Source: Chryseobacterium sp. 18061 (GTDB lineage: Bacteria; Pseudomonadota; Gammaproteobacteria; Enterobacterales; Enterobacteriaceae). From it: a stretch of 64,000 bases of DNA. The notes beneath the pieces are model-generated. The model had not been told where the DNA came from and made no database searches. It saw only the letters and a list, made by a program, of their open reading frames with translations. Shown piece by piece: positions 17,594 to 25,869 of this stretch. Made by a program: the position numbers and the translations under genes. Where the stretch lies: assembly GCA_902706205.1 (NCBI GenBank), contig CACSKA010000009.1:124001-188000 (forward strand), written 5' to 3'. The first letter of the stretch is position 1, and each line of letters opens with the position of its first letter.

Positions 17594-17785
17594 ATGGACT
17601 GGCTGGCTAAATATTGGTGGATCCTGGTGCTGGTGTTTTTGTTAGGCGTGATCCTCAACGTCATCAAAGATCTCAAGCGCGTCGACCCGAAGAAGTATAT
17701 GGCGAACAAGCCGGACCTTCCCCCGCATCGTGACTTCAACGATAAGTGGGATGACGACGATGAGTGGCCGAAGAAAAAGCCTTAA
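17594..17785 (+). CDS. ypfN: UPF0370 small membrane protein YpfN
   Basis: This 63-residue protein has one N-terminal membrane helix (about residues 6-24) followed by a charged tail rich in Asp and Lys (DFNDKWDDDDEWPKKKP). It matches UPF0370/YpfN and is three residues shorter than the E. coli form. AGAGGTATCAGGC precedes the ATG. The function is unknown. It closes the yffB-dapE-ypfN unit, with a strong terminator directly after. Confidence 0.93.
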   Translation: MDWLAKYWWILVLVFLLGVILNVIKDLKRVDPKKYMANKPDLPPHRDFNDKWDDDDEWPKKKP

Positions 17786-17786
17786 A

Positions 17787-17817
17787 CAAAAAAAGCGCCC
17801 GATAGGCGCTTTTTTTT
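17787..17817 (+). terminator. Intrinsic terminator after ypfN
   Basis: A stem AGCGCC (17794-17799) with GGCGCT (17805-17810) is flanked by A and T tracts of seven or more bases, so it may act on both strands. Confidence 0.85.
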
Positions 17818-17827
17818 GAGTGAGGGA

Positions 17828-17864
17828 ATTGCCTGCTGGCGCTGCGCTTAGCAGGCCTACAAAT
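17828..17864. repeat. REP-like element
   Basis: The sequence tgcctgctggcgctgcgctt followed by agcaggcctaca has the form of an enterobacterial REP unit: imperfect palindrome CCTGCTGgcg...TTAGCAGG plus the GCCTACA end. It lies between the ypfN terminator and the csp terminator. Confidence 0.75.
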
Positions 17865-17910
17865 ACCTGCAGACCCGCCAGACATGCAAATCATCACCCG
17901 AAATTTAGGC

Positions 17911-17937
17911 AATAAAAAACCCGCACTTGGCGGGTTT
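17911..17937 (-). terminator. Intrinsic terminator for the csp gene
   Basis: An AAACCCGC/GCGGGTTT stem (17917-17924 with 17930-17937) and 5-nt loop are followed on the minus strand by six T residues. It is about 85 bp past the csp stop, leaving a short 3' untranslated region. Confidence 0.8.
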
Positions 17938-18019
17938 ATTCTTTATCAGTAGCTCTTAGTTAACTGCTCAGACGATTGTCTTCATCGCTGTCGTAATGGC
18001 TACTGATAATCAGCAAGAC

Positions 18020-18232
18020 TTACAGCGGGGAAACGTTACCAGCTGCTGGGCCTTTAGCGCCGTTCTCGATGGTGAAGGATACTTTCTGGCCTTCATCAAG
18101 AGTTTTGAAGTTATCGCTCTGGATTGCAGAGAAATGTACGAATACATCTTTGCTGCCGTCGTCAGGAGTGATGAAGCCGAAACCTTTATCAGCGTTGAAC
18201 CATTTTACTAAACCAGTCATTTTATTAGACAT
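18020..18232 (-). CDS. CspA-family cold-shock protein
   Basis: This 70-residue protein is a single cold-shock domain that binds single-stranded nucleic acid. RNP1 (KGFGFI, residues 16-21) and RNP2 (VFVHF, 30-34) are intact. It begins MSNKMTGLVKWFNADKGFGF like CspB/CspG and ends GAKGPAAGNVSPL like CspA, so the exact paralogue is unclear. E. coli K-12 has no csp gene between ypfN and ypfH. A long, cspA-like leader with cold-box features lies upstream, indicating cold induction rather than constitutive CspC/CspE-like expression. Confidence 0.93.
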   Translation of the reverse strand: MSNKMTGLVKWFNADKGFGFITPDDGSKDVFVHFSAIQSDNFKTLDEGQKVSFTIENGAKGPAAGNVSPL

Positions 18233-18405
18233 AGATATTTCCTTAATTATTAAGCCACTAAATGCGGCGATGATGGCCTGTAATGAGAGAGCTACTTACT
18301 TAGCACTTAGGAGGCGGCTCATGAAGGGCAATATCTATTGATAACACCTGAACTGAGGACTGCTTTACTAAAACTGCTTTCATAAGGTCTGTGTTCCAAA
18401 CCAAG
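18233..18405 (-). promoter_or_regulatory. Cold-shock 5' untranslated leader (cspA thermosensor type)
   Basis: About 170 nt separate the predicted start from the csp ATG, close to the length of the E. coli cspA leader. At 18386-18400 the minus strand reads TTTGGAACACAGACC, followed by AAAGCAG...AGTAA, aligning with the cold-box segment at the 5' end of cspA mRNA. The 3' end has TTAATAATTAAGGAAATA before the ATG, again as in cspA. Temperature-dependent folding is inferred from this resemblance. Confidence 0.72.
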
Positions 18406-18411
18406 GACGCC

Positions 18412-18440
18412 ATTAAGACACAGGAAAATTAATATAGCAA
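18412..18440 (-). promoter_or_regulatory. Promoter of the csp gene
   Basis: On the minus strand, TTGCTA (18435-18440) and CTTAAT (18412-18417) are separated by 17 bp, with TG upstream of the -10. The region upstream is very AT-rich, as in cold-shock promoters. Predicted start near 18405. Confidence 0.6.
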
Positions 18441-18564
18441 CTTTTATGTATTTTTATTTTAACCGCTTAAATAGCCAGATGGCTGTACGGCTACTCTTTT
18501 CAGACTCAACCCAGAGTAGCGCACCCCATTAATATGCTTTTTAATCATGCACTTAAATACATGA

Positions 18565-19260
18565 TTACAGCAATTCGATGATATCGTCATCCTGCGGTTT
18601 ACCGCCGCTCAGCGCTTCGTCGAAATAGTGTTTTGGCACGGTGTAGCGTAGATGATCAAGCGCAAACTGAATGCTGCGATCGTCAATGGCGTGCCCCAGG
18701 TCATCCACAATATCCAGTGTGACGTCCCCACCCGCTTCAATCAGCGCTTCCTGAGCCGCCACCGCGTGGGCCAAGTCAATTACCCGGTCTTCACCGCCGT
18801 GAATCAAATGCACGGTGGTCGCGGTGCTGGCACTGATCGGCAGCGTGGCAAATCGTCCGTTGAAGGCGATGATGCGTGATGCCAGACCCGGTGCCGCTTT
18901 GGTGCTTTCGAGCGACATTATCGTGCCCTGAGAGAAACCGATCAGCGCTGTGGCCAGTGGGCTAACGCCGCTCTCTTTCTGCCAATGGCGCACGATGTCG
19001 ATAAAGGTCGGCATAATGGCATCAATGCGCTGCTGACGGTTTTCTTCCGTCACGCCCTGTACGGAAAACCACTGTCGACCGTTCGGGCCACAAGGCTCAA
19101 CGCCCCCAACGCTGACAATCAGTGCGTCTGGAAACAGCGGCGCAAACCAGCTGCCAATCTGCCCCATCGACACCGGGTTATCGCCCACGCCATGAAACAA
19201 CAGCAGCAGCTGTTTGGCCGGGGCTGATGGACTTTGCACAACAAAATGGTCATGTTTCAT
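18565..19260 (-). CDS. ypfH: Alpha/beta-hydrolase esterase YpfH
   Basis: This 231-residue cytoplasmic serine hydrolase belongs to the phospholipase/carboxylesterase family. E. coli YpfH shows carboxylesterase activity on short acyl esters. The nucleophile Ser110 lies in GFSQG; the acid and base are probably in HGGEDRVID and LGHAID. The C terminus is an unusually acidic tail (GGKPQDDDIIELL). It stands alone between csp and tmcA with 78 bp to the latter. Confidence 0.93.
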   Translation of the reverse strand: MKHDHFVVQSPSAPAKQLLLLFHGVGDNPVSMGQIGSWFAPLFPDALIVSVGGVEPCGPNGRQWFSVQGVTEENRQQRIDAIMPTFIDIVRHWQKESGVSPLATALIGFSQGTIMSLESTKAAPGLASRIIAFNGRFATLPISASTATTVHLIHGGEDRVIDLAHAVAAQEALIEAGGDVTLDIVDDLGHAIDDRSIQFALDHLRYTVPKHYFDEALSGGKPQDDDIIELL

Positions 19261-19338
19261 GGCTTTCTCCTTAGTCTGTTGCTGGGGAGTCTACGCCGTT
19301 GGGCGTTAATGACCATGACATTTAACTGAATGAGTTTG

Positions 19339-21342
19339 TTAAAAAAACTGCAGGTTTTTTACCTGTTTCGCCAACGTCTCACTGCGATGCACATCGAGAT
19401 ATTTCAGCGCATCTGCCGCCTCCTGACGCTGCTTCGCCAGGAGTGCTTTGCGCCCGCCCTGAAGCGGTACGGCATCGGTTTGTTGCGTCAGCGAGCTTCG
19501 TAATGCGGGCAAGGGCAGCGTGACCACCGAGAGCAGGCGCTGGAGGCTCCCTACCGCCGCCATCAGCGGACGATGTGCCCAGGCAAAACCGGCCAGTTCC
19601 TGCCAGTCATCCTCTGTAAGAATAGTCTCTGGCGGCTGATTTGCGGCCTGAACGCCATCATCACGCCACTGCGCCAGCCAATATGCATCGCGGGCGAAGC
19701 GGGCCTGCTCACGCTCTGTAAGCTGATGTCCTGCCGCACTCAGCGGGTAAATGGCCATCGCTGTGTAACAGCCGCTGCTGGCTTCCCGATGCGTACCCAG
19801 TCGCACCAGAAGAAAGCCACAGCGCTGCCAGAAGCGCCAAAGTTCATCGGTAAAACCGAAACTTACGGAGAGATAATCGCAGTCGTTAATCTGCGCGATG
19901 ACGCCCGCAATCATCCGCTGGCCCTTACCCTGCCGTTGCCGCTGTGGATGAATGGCGATGCGGCTGATACGCTGGCTCCTGAGCACTGCGGCCTGCGGGC
20001 TTCCGCCGTGTGCCGCCAGTGATTGCGCCACCAGATTGCCGCGCGGGCGACGAAACCCGGCCCACACCGCCTGACTCAGCTCCTGGCTCAGCCCACCTTC
20101 CTCCACCAGCCACAGCGCACCGGTCAGCGTTTCGCCTTCACGTGCGGCAATAAAATGTTGCCCGGGGGCATCCATCATACGGCGTAAATCGAGGGGTGAG
20201 GTCCGGTAATGCGCGGCAGAAAGCAACCGGTACATGGCGGAAAGCTGTTCCGGCTCGCTTTCCCACGCCGTTTGTTCAACGCGTTGAAGGTGGACGGTGT
20301 CTGGCGCAGGCAACGCGGGAAGCGAATCATCGAACAGCAGTGCGTCGGTAATGAAGGCTTCCAGCGGACAGCCACTTGCCCAACGTACCGGCTGATTCAG
20401 TGTGTACGCCGACAGATGTGGGAAACGAGCACAAAATTTAAGCATAAAACCACGCCCGGTGCCTTCGTAGCCCTGCACGGTCGTGGTCAACAACGTATGC
20501 GGAAAGCGGCTCACCAACTGCTCAAGTAGCGGGCCAGGAATGGCTGCAGCCTCATCGACAATCAGCCATTGCGCCTGTTCATCTGAGGCCAGCAGCGCGT
20601 CAGGCGCCATAAACCGGAAATGCTCTCCGGCGAAATGCGCCAGAACATCGGTGGCCGATTTGGCAGGAGCCGTTACGATGGTGCCACCCGCGGGCAGCGT
20701 TTTCAGCAGCATTCCCGCCAACGCTGATTTCCCGCGGCCGCGCTCAGCGGTCACGACCGCCACACCCGGCGGCAAGGTTTTCAGCGCGGCGAGGATCTCC
20801 GCCTGCTCAGCCTGCGGCTCGCCGTTCGCGGCATGCCATTGCGGACGGGGGCGAAACCATGGAAGCGTAACGGGTTGATTTTGCCTCCAAAGTAGCGTTT
20901 CTGCGTCGCGTTGCAGCACGCGGCAAAAATGGTCGACAAAATGCGGCGTAGAGATGGGCTCGGGGCTATCGCTCCAGCGCACAGAGTCGCCGTCAGTCAG
21001 TATCGGCCAGCGCTGGAGGGGCGGGACAAGAAGCACCAGCCAGCTTCCGGCTTTTAGCGTACCTGCCAGGGCCGCGAAAGCGGCAACGTCAAAACCACGG
21101 CGGGCATCAAAAAAGGCGTGTTCGAACTCACGCCCGAGCAGAGTTTTCATCGCCGAGGGCGCGCAGTACGGTTCTGGCTGAACCTGAGGCGAGATAAACA
21201 TCCCGTCACCGCCCAGTTGCTCACGCAGGCGCAAAGCCTGCTGGTAGCTCCAGTCGGCCTCTCCGCTCAGGACCAGCAGACGGCGAATGCCTTGCGCTTT
21301 CATGTTTGCGCTCTGCGCGAGAATGGCGTCCATGTCAGGCAT
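19339..21342 (-). CDS. tmcA: tRNA(Met) cytidine acetyltransferase TmcA
   Basis: TmcA makes N4-acetylcytidine at the wobble position of elongator tRNA-Met using acetyl-CoA and ATP. The 667-residue protein has an N-terminal domain, an RNA-helicase-like ATPase core with Walker A GRGKS at 202-206 and WLIVDEAAAIP as Walker B, and a GNAT domain near 400-530 (RISRIAIHPQRQRQGKGQRMI). It is 4 residues shorter than the E. coli enzyme. Only 3 bp separate it from the ypfJ stop upstream, so the two form an operon. Confidence 0.96.
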   Translation of the reverse strand: MPDMDAILAQSANMKAQGIRRLLVLSGEADWSYQQALRLREQLGGDGMFISPQVQPEPYCAPSAMKTLLGREFEHAFFDARRGFDVAAFAALAGTLKAGSWLVLLVPPLQRWPILTDGDSVRWSDSPEPISTPHFVDHFCRVLQRDAETLLWRQNQPVTLPWFRPRPQWHAANGEPQAEQAEILAALKTLPPGVAVVTAERGRGKSALAGMLLKTLPAGGTIVTAPAKSATDVLAHFAGEHFRFMAPDALLASDEQAQWLIVDEAAAIPGPLLEQLVSRFPHTLLTTTVQGYEGTGRGFMLKFCARFPHLSAYTLNQPVRWASGCPLEAFITDALLFDDSLPALPAPDTVHLQRVEQTAWESEPEQLSAMYRLLSAAHYRTSPLDLRRMMDAPGQHFIAAREGETLTGALWLVEEGGLSQELSQAVWAGFRRPRGNLVAQSLAAHGGSPQAAVLRSQRISRIAIHPQRQRQGKGQRMIAGVIAQINDCDYLSVSFGFTDELWRFWQRCGFLLVRLGTHREASSGCYTAMAIYPLSAAGHQLTEREQARFARDAYWLAQWRDDGVQAANQPPETILTEDDWQELAGFAWAHRPLMAAVGSLQRLLSVVTLPLPALRSSLTQQTDAVPLQGGRKALLAKQRQEAADALKYLDVHRSETLAKQVKNLQFF

Positions 21343-21345
21343 GAG

Positions 21346-22227
21346 TTAGTTAAGCGCTGTTTTACCGAAGGTGTTGCACTGGGACGGGTCGCCACTGTCA
21401 AAGCCGCGTTTGAACCATGTGTATCGCTGCTCTGACGTTCCGTGAGTGAAGCTGTCGGGTACAACGCGGCCCTGGCTCTGCTTTTGCAAACGGTCATCGC
21501 CGATGGCTTCAGCAGCGTTCAGCGCTTCCTGTACGTCACCCGCTTCCAACACGCCCTGCTGCTGCATACTGTGACCCCAAACGCCTGCGAAGCAGTCCGC
21601 CTGAAGCTCCATTTTCACCGACAGATGGTTCACTTCAGTCCTTGAAGCATTCTGCTGCATCTGCCGAACTTTCGGCTCGAAGCCGAGCAGCTTCTGCACA
21701 TGGTGTCCGACTTCATGCGCAATCACGTAGCCTTGGGCAAAATCACCATCAGCGCCAAGCTTGCTTTTCATGTCATCGTAGAAAGAGAGGTCGATATAGA
21801 CGGTGCTGTCAGCCGGGCAGTAGAACGGGCCCATCACCGACTGACCGGTGCCGCATCCTGTGCGCGTGGCACCACGATACATTACCAGCTTCGGCTGTTG
21901 GTACTGGCGACCCATTTTCTGGAAAATCTGCCCCCAGGTATCTTCTGTAGTGGCGAGAATAACAGAGGTGAATTTAGCGGACTCGTCATCGTTCGGGCTG
22001 ATGGAGCGCTGCGCCGTTTGCTGTTGCGGCATCGGCTGACCGGTGAGCATTCCGGTGAGATCGACCCCGTAATAGCCCGCGACTACAACGACAATCAGCA
22101 GAATGATGCCGCCTTTGCCGCGAGGGAGACGAAAACCACCACGGCCGCCGCCTATTGGGGACATTCCGCCAGAATCGTTTCGCCTGTCTTCCACATTATC
22201 GCTCTCGCGACGACCTTGCCAACGCAT
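21346..22227 (-). CDS. ypfJ: Predicted zinc metalloprotease YpfJ
   Basis: This 293-residue protein of the YpfJ (KPN_00005/neutral zinc metallopeptidase) family has one N-terminal membrane helix (about residues 38-56) after a Gly/Arg-rich cytoplasmic start. The metalloprotease motif HEVGH lies at residues 171-175 in what should be the periplasmic domain. Four cysteines may form disulfides. No substrate is known. It is followed by tmcA after 3 bp. Confidence 0.93.
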   Translation of the reverse strand: MRWQGRRESDNVEDRRNDSGGMSPIGGGRGGFRLPRGKGGIILLIVVVVAGYYGVDLTGMLTGQPMPQQQTAQRSISPNDDESAKFTSVILATTEDTWGQIFQKMGRQYQQPKLVMYRGATRTGCGTGQSVMGPFYCPADSTVYIDLSFYDDMKSKLGADGDFAQGYVIAHEVGHHVQKLLGFEPKVRQMQQNASRTEVNHLSVKMELQADCFAGVWGHSMQQQGVLEAGDVQEALNAAEAIGDDRLQKQSQGRVVPDSFTHGTSEQRYTWFKRGFDSGDPSQCNTFGKTALN

Positions 22228-22310
22228 AACAACCTCTGTATTTCATGTTCCTGATACAGTGATCGTAGGCGGTTAAAGGCAGGATTACCATAGTTAACAA
22301 GGCAGATATC

Positions 22311-22335
22311 AAAAGAGGATGACAAGCATCCTCTT
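22311..22335 (-). terminator. Terminator downstream of purC
   Basis: A perfect 9-bp stem (AAGAGGATG at 22313-22321 with CATCCTCTT at 22327-22335) continues into TTTTGAT on the minus strand, about 55 bp past the purC stop. Confidence 0.65.
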
Positions 22336-22342
22336 AGTTTCA

Positions 22343-22374
22343 GGCCCGGAAAGCATAAGCGACACCGGGCAATC
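22343..22374. repeat. REP-like palindrome
   Basis: The sequence gcccggaaagcataagcgacaccgggc forms a REP-type imperfect hairpin between purC and its terminator. Confidence 0.65.
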
Positions 22375-22389
22375 GATTCGCATCTCGGG

Positions 22390-23103
22390 TTAGTCGAGCT
22401 GAACGCCTAAACGACGCGCAACTTCTTCGTAGGCTTCAATCAGGCCGCCGAGGCTCTGGCGGAAACGATCTTTGTCCATTTTATCCATGGTGTTCTTATC
22501 CCACAGACGGCTACCGTCTGGAGAGAACTCATCGCCCAGCACCACTTTGCCGTTGAACACGCCGAACTCGAGTTTAAAATCGACCAGGATAAGACCCGCG
22601 TCATCAAACAACTTGGTCAGCACATCGTTCGCTTTGTAGGTCAGCTCACGCATGGTGGCCAGATTTTCGCGGCTCACCCACCCGAAGGTTTCGCAGTAGG
22701 ATTCGTTAATCATCGGGTCGTGCATTTCGTCGTTTTTCAGGAACAGATCGAACAACGGTGGATTCAGTTCGATGCCTTCTTCAATGCCCAAACGTTTCAC
22801 CAGCGAACCCGCAGCGCGGTTGCGGATAACGCATTCTACCGGAACCATATCGAGTTTTTTGACCAGACACTCGGTATCGGACAGCAGCTGCTCCATTTGG
22901 GTCGGAATGCCCGCTTCTTCAAGTTTACTCATAATGAAATGGTTAAACTTGTTGTTCACCATGCCTTTACGATCGAACTGTTCGATACGCGCTCCATCAC
23001 CTGCTGACGTATCGTTGCGGAATTCGAGCACCAACAGGTCCGGGTTTTCCGTGCTGTAAACGGTTTTCGCTTTGCCGCGATACAACTCAGCTTGCTTTTG
23101 CAT
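22390..23103 (-). CDS. purC: SAICAR synthase
   Basis: PurC joins CAIR and L-aspartate with ATP to form SAICAR in de novo purine synthesis. The 237-residue protein matches E. coli PurC in length. It shows ELYRGKAKTVYST at the N terminus, the FNNTSAGDG-like ATP-loop (FRNDTSAGDGA), IRNRAAGSLVKRLG near residue 93 and LVDFKLEFG near 175. Expression is probably PurR-repressed through the box at 23156-23171. bamC lies upstream on the same strand but behind a terminator. Confidence 0.97.
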   Translation of the reverse strand: MQKQAELYRGKAKTVYSTENPDLLVLEFRNDTSAGDGARIEQFDRKGMVNNKFNHFIMSKLEEAGIPTQMEQLLSDTECLVKKLDMVPVECVIRNRAAGSLVKRLGIEEGIELNPPLFDLFLKNDEMHDPMINESYCETFGWVSRENLATMRELTYKANDVLTKLFDDAGLILVDFKLEFGVFNGKVVLGDEFSPDGSRLWDKNTMDKMDKDRFRQSLGGLIEAYEEVARRLGVQLD

Positions 23104-23155
23104 CTTTCAATACTCCGGGTAGGAAATTAGACATTAAAATCGGGCTTTTCTGCCG

Positions 23156-23171
23156 ACGCACACGTTTGCGT
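23156..23171 (-). promoter_or_regulatory. PurR operator of purC
   Basis: The 16-mer acgcacacgtttgcgt is a near-perfect PurR box (consensus ACGCAAACGTTTKCNT), about 55 bp before the purC ATG. Confidence 0.82.
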
Positions 23172-23180
23172 ATCATACAG

Positions 23181-23210
23181 AAAAAAGGGCCGGATTGCTC
23201 CAGCCCTTTT
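23181..23210 (-). terminator. Intrinsic terminator after bamC
   Basis: On the minus strand AAAAGGGCTGGA and TCCGGCCCTTTTTT form a stem (one mismatch/wobble) with a T tract. It directly follows bamC and overlaps the purC control region. Confidence 0.78.
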
Positions 23211-23215
23211 ATTTC

Positions 23216-24247
23216 TTACTTAAATGCTGCCTGGAATACCGCTACCAGCGCGTCATTCTGCGACTGGGTCAGCGTATGTCCTTTCGGATCGATGAACTGC
23301 ATGCTACTGCGGTTATCGAGGTCGCCAACCTGGAGCTTGTAGTCACCAGAGCTCAGGCCCGGGTCACTTGCGCCAAGGTCACGCCAGCTGCTGTCAGAAA
23401 GCGGTTTGTAGGTGACGTTGATGCTACCCTGCGAACGGGTGCTGTCAGTCACTTTCATGCCAGCTTTTTCCAGCGCGGCCGGAAGTTTCTGCCATACTTG
23501 GTTGAACGGACCACGTACGACCAACATTGGCAGGCCAGTATCGTCTGCCGCGCTCTGTACATCGAAGGTTGCACCGTCGCGGCTCTGCGCGACGTTCTGT
23601 GCGCTGGTCGCGTTCTTATCCAGACCCGCCGAAATCACGTTCAGCATTTCGGCGCTGTATCGCTGCATGGATGCAGCATCAGCAACCGGTTTGCCTGCCT
23701 GTTCCAGGTTCAGCAGCTTCACCACTACGGCTTGTTGATAGCCCTGCGGTTTAACAGAAACCTGATAGCGGCCACGGTACTGCTGATCTTCGTCCAGACG
23801 GTTCCATTGGACCCAATCAGTGGTCAGCGTCTGCGTCGCATCATCGCGCTTGTCGATGGTGTAATTTTTATCCTGAACGATGCTCACAACCTGCGGCCAC
23901 AGATTTCCGCTACGGCCACTTTCGACCATCAGCGTGGCGGTGTCACCCGTAAATTGGGTGCGCGCGCCTGAAACCAGGGCTAAAGGCTGTGCAGGCGGAC
24001 GAATGTCCAGTGCTTTACCCGTTGCGCCGTCACCGCGGGCCACAGGGATGTTGTATTCGCCATTTTCGACCGGCAGGATCATACCGGCCGGTGCATGAAG
24101 TTCAGAAAGCGGCGGAGCTTCCAGATAGGCTTCATCACCGCTGACCTGGCGCTTGTAGCGCGAATCTGAGCTACAGGCTGCGAGGAGCAGAACAAGCGAA
24201 ACACCCGCAACTTTCGCCAGCTGCGACTTCTGTACTGAGTAAGCCAT
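23216..24247 (-). CDS. bamC: Outer-membrane assembly lipoprotein BamC
   Basis: BamC is an accessory lipoprotein of the BAM complex that inserts beta-barrel proteins into the outer membrane. The 343-residue precursor has a lipobox LAAC (lipidated Cys near residue 25), then the conserved unstructured segment that binds BamD (SSDSRYKRQVSGDEAYLEAPPL), followed by two helix-grip domains. A TTG just upstream also fits the frame, but the ATG at 24247 has AGGGAG five bases before it. It starts 17 bp after dapA ends, the dapA-bamC operon of E. coli. Confidence 0.96.
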   Translation of the reverse strand: MAYSVQKSQLAKVAGVSLVLLLAACSSDSRYKRQVSGDEAYLEAPPLSELHAPAGMILPVENGEYNIPVARGDGATGKALDIRPPAQPLALVSGARTQFTGDTATLMVESGRSGNLWPQVVSIVQDKNYTIDKRDDATQTLTTDWVQWNRLDEDQQYRGRYQVSVKPQGYQQAVVVKLLNLEQAGKPVADAASMQRYSAEMLNVISAGLDKNATSAQNVAQSRDGATFDVQSAADDTGLPMLVVRGPFNQVWQKLPAALEKAGMKVTDSTRSQGSINVTYKPLSDSSWRDLGASDPGLSSGDYKLQVGDLDNRSSMQFIDPKGHTLTQSQNDALVAVFQAAFK

Positions 24248-24263
24248 CAAATCTCCCTAAACT

Positions 24264-25142
24264 TTACAGCAGACCGGCATGCTTCAGCGCGGATGCCACC
24301 TCGTCACGGCCATGGGCGGTGATCGGGGTCATTGGCAGGCGCAGCGTATCGGTCGCCACAAGACCCAATTCCTTACAAGCCCATTTAACCGGGATGGGAT
24401 TGGGTTCGACAAATAATTTATTATGCAACGGCATCAGACGCTGGTTAATCGCACGGGCTTCAGCAAAGCACCCGTCGGCGGCCAGTTTACACATTTCTGC
24501 CATTTCGCGCGCGGCTACGTTAGTCGTCACGGAAATCACACCGTGACCACCGAGCTGCATGAAGTCGAGCGCAGTGGCGTCATCACCACTCAACAGAATA
24601 AAGTCATCAGAAACCAGCTCTTTGATCTGGTGAACGCGACTTAAGTTCCCTGTGGCTTCCTTAATAGCGATAATATTTTTGATCTCTGCCAGGCGTCCCA
24701 CGGTTTCCGGCAGCATATCGCAACCGGTACGGGACGGCACATTATACAGAATTTGTGGCAAATCAGTATGTTCGGCAATCGCTTTGAAATGCTGGAACAG
24801 ACCTTCCTGAGTCGGACGGTTGTAGTACGGCGTGACCGTCAGGCAACCGACGATGCCGCTGTTATTGAAGCGCTGGGTCAGGCTGATGGCCTCTGCGGTG
24901 GCGTTTGCCCCCGTGCCTGCAATCACCGGGATGCGGCCGTCGGCGAGTTCGACAGTCATCATCACCACATCACCGTGCTCATCGTGGCTCAGGGTGGCAG
25001 ACTCACCGGTAGTTCCTACCGAAACAATCGCCGAGGTCCCGCTGGCGACATGGTAATCAATCAGTTTTTTCAGGCTGGAGCGGTCGACCTGACCTTTTTC
25101 ATCCATCGGCGTGACAATCGCTACAATACTTCCCGTGAACAT
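24264..25142 (-). CDS. dapA: 4-hydroxy-tetrahydrodipicolinate synthase
   Basis: DapA condenses pyruvate with aspartate semialdehyde, the first committed step to diaminopimelate and lysine. The 292-residue TIM-barrel enzyme has the Schiff-base Lys161 (AIKEATG), Tyr133 and Thr44 of the catalytic set, and the start MFTGSIVAIVTPM of the E. coli protein. It should be feedback-inhibited by lysine. It heads the dapA-bamC operon and is divergent from gcvR. Confidence 0.97.
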   Translation of the reverse strand: MFTGSIVAIVTPMDEKGQVDRSSLKKLIDYHVASGTSAIVSVGTTGESATLSHDEHGDVVMMTVELADGRIPVIAGTGANATAEAISLTQRFNNSGIVGCLTVTPYYNRPTQEGLFQHFKAIAEHTDLPQILYNVPSRTGCDMLPETVGRLAEIKNIIAIKEATGNLSRVHQIKELVSDDFILLSGDDATALDFMQLGGHGVISVTTNVAAREMAEMCKLAADGCFAEARAINQRLMPLHNKLFVEPNPIPVKWACKELGLVATDTLRLPMTPITAHGRDEVASALKHAGLL

Positions 25143-25213
25143 GGGCCATCCTCAGTGCAGATGTGCGGACAAGAGTCTCAATGGTACGTTTGGTCCTGTT
25201 ATAAAAGCAAGAG

Positions 25214-25251
25214 ACCGGAGGCACTCAGGATGTTGTATGCCGGTTTTTTTT
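25214..25251 (+). terminator. Terminator-like hairpin upstream of gcvR
   Basis: Arms ACCGG (25214-25218) and CCGGT (25240-25244) are followed by eight T residues, with an inner GGCA/TGCC pairing possible. It lies about 45 bp before the gcvR start on its strand, so it could attenuate gcvR or mark the end of a short upstream transcript. Confidence 0.45.
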
Positions 25252-25296
25252 ATGCTTTCCTAGTTACAACCTCCCCTTTTCACAGGAAGAACAGGT

Positions 25297-25869
25297 TTGA
25301 CAGCCTCCCTACATCACTATTTGGTGATTACTGCACTGGGTGCCGATCGCCCTGGCATCGTAAACACCATCACGCGTCACGTCAGTAGCTGTGGCTGTAA
25401 TATTGAGGACAGCCGCCTGGCGATGCTCGGCGATGAATTTACGTTTATTATGCTGCTCTCCGGCACCTGGAATGCTATTACCCTGATTGAATCAACGTTG
25501 CCATTAAAAGGGGCAGAGCTAGATTTACTGATTGTGATGAAGCGCACCTCAGCGCAGCCGCGACCGGCGCAGCCTTTAACCGTGGTGGTACAGGTTGAGG
25601 TGTCTGATTCACCACATATTATCGAGCGTTTTACCGGGCTATTAGACTCGAACGGCATGAATATCGCTGAGCTGGTTTCCCGTATTCAACTTGGTGATAA
25701 TGCCGCTTCTCCGCAGCTATTTATTCAGGTAACCGCCCACAGCCCGGCATCGCAAAATGCGGCAAAGATCGAACAAGCGTTTAAAGACCTGTGTACAGAA
25801 CTGAAAGCGCAAGGCAGTATAAACATCGTCAATTATTCACAGCATGATGAACAAGATGGAGTTTCGTAA
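25297..25869 (+). CDS. gcvR: Glycine cleavage system regulator GcvR
   Basis: GcvR binds GcvA and, without glycine, converts it to a repressor of the gcvTHP operon. The 190-residue protein has two ACT domains (about residues 8-80 and 93-175): HYLVITALGADRPGIVNTIT and VEVSDSPHIIERFTGLLDSNGMNIAEL. The start codon is TTG at 25297, preceded by AGGAAG; the length then equals the E. coli protein. Its stop overlaps the bcp start by one base. Confidence 0.95.
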   Translation: MTASLHHYLVITALGADRPGIVNTITRHVSSCGCNIEDSRLAMLGDEFTFIMLLSGTWNAITLIESTLPLKGAELDLLIVMKRTSAQPRPAQPLTVVVQVEVSDSPHIIERFTGLLDSNGMNIAELVSRIQLGDNAASPQLFIQVTAHSPASQNAAKIEQAFKDLCTELKAQGSINIVNYSQHDEQDGVS

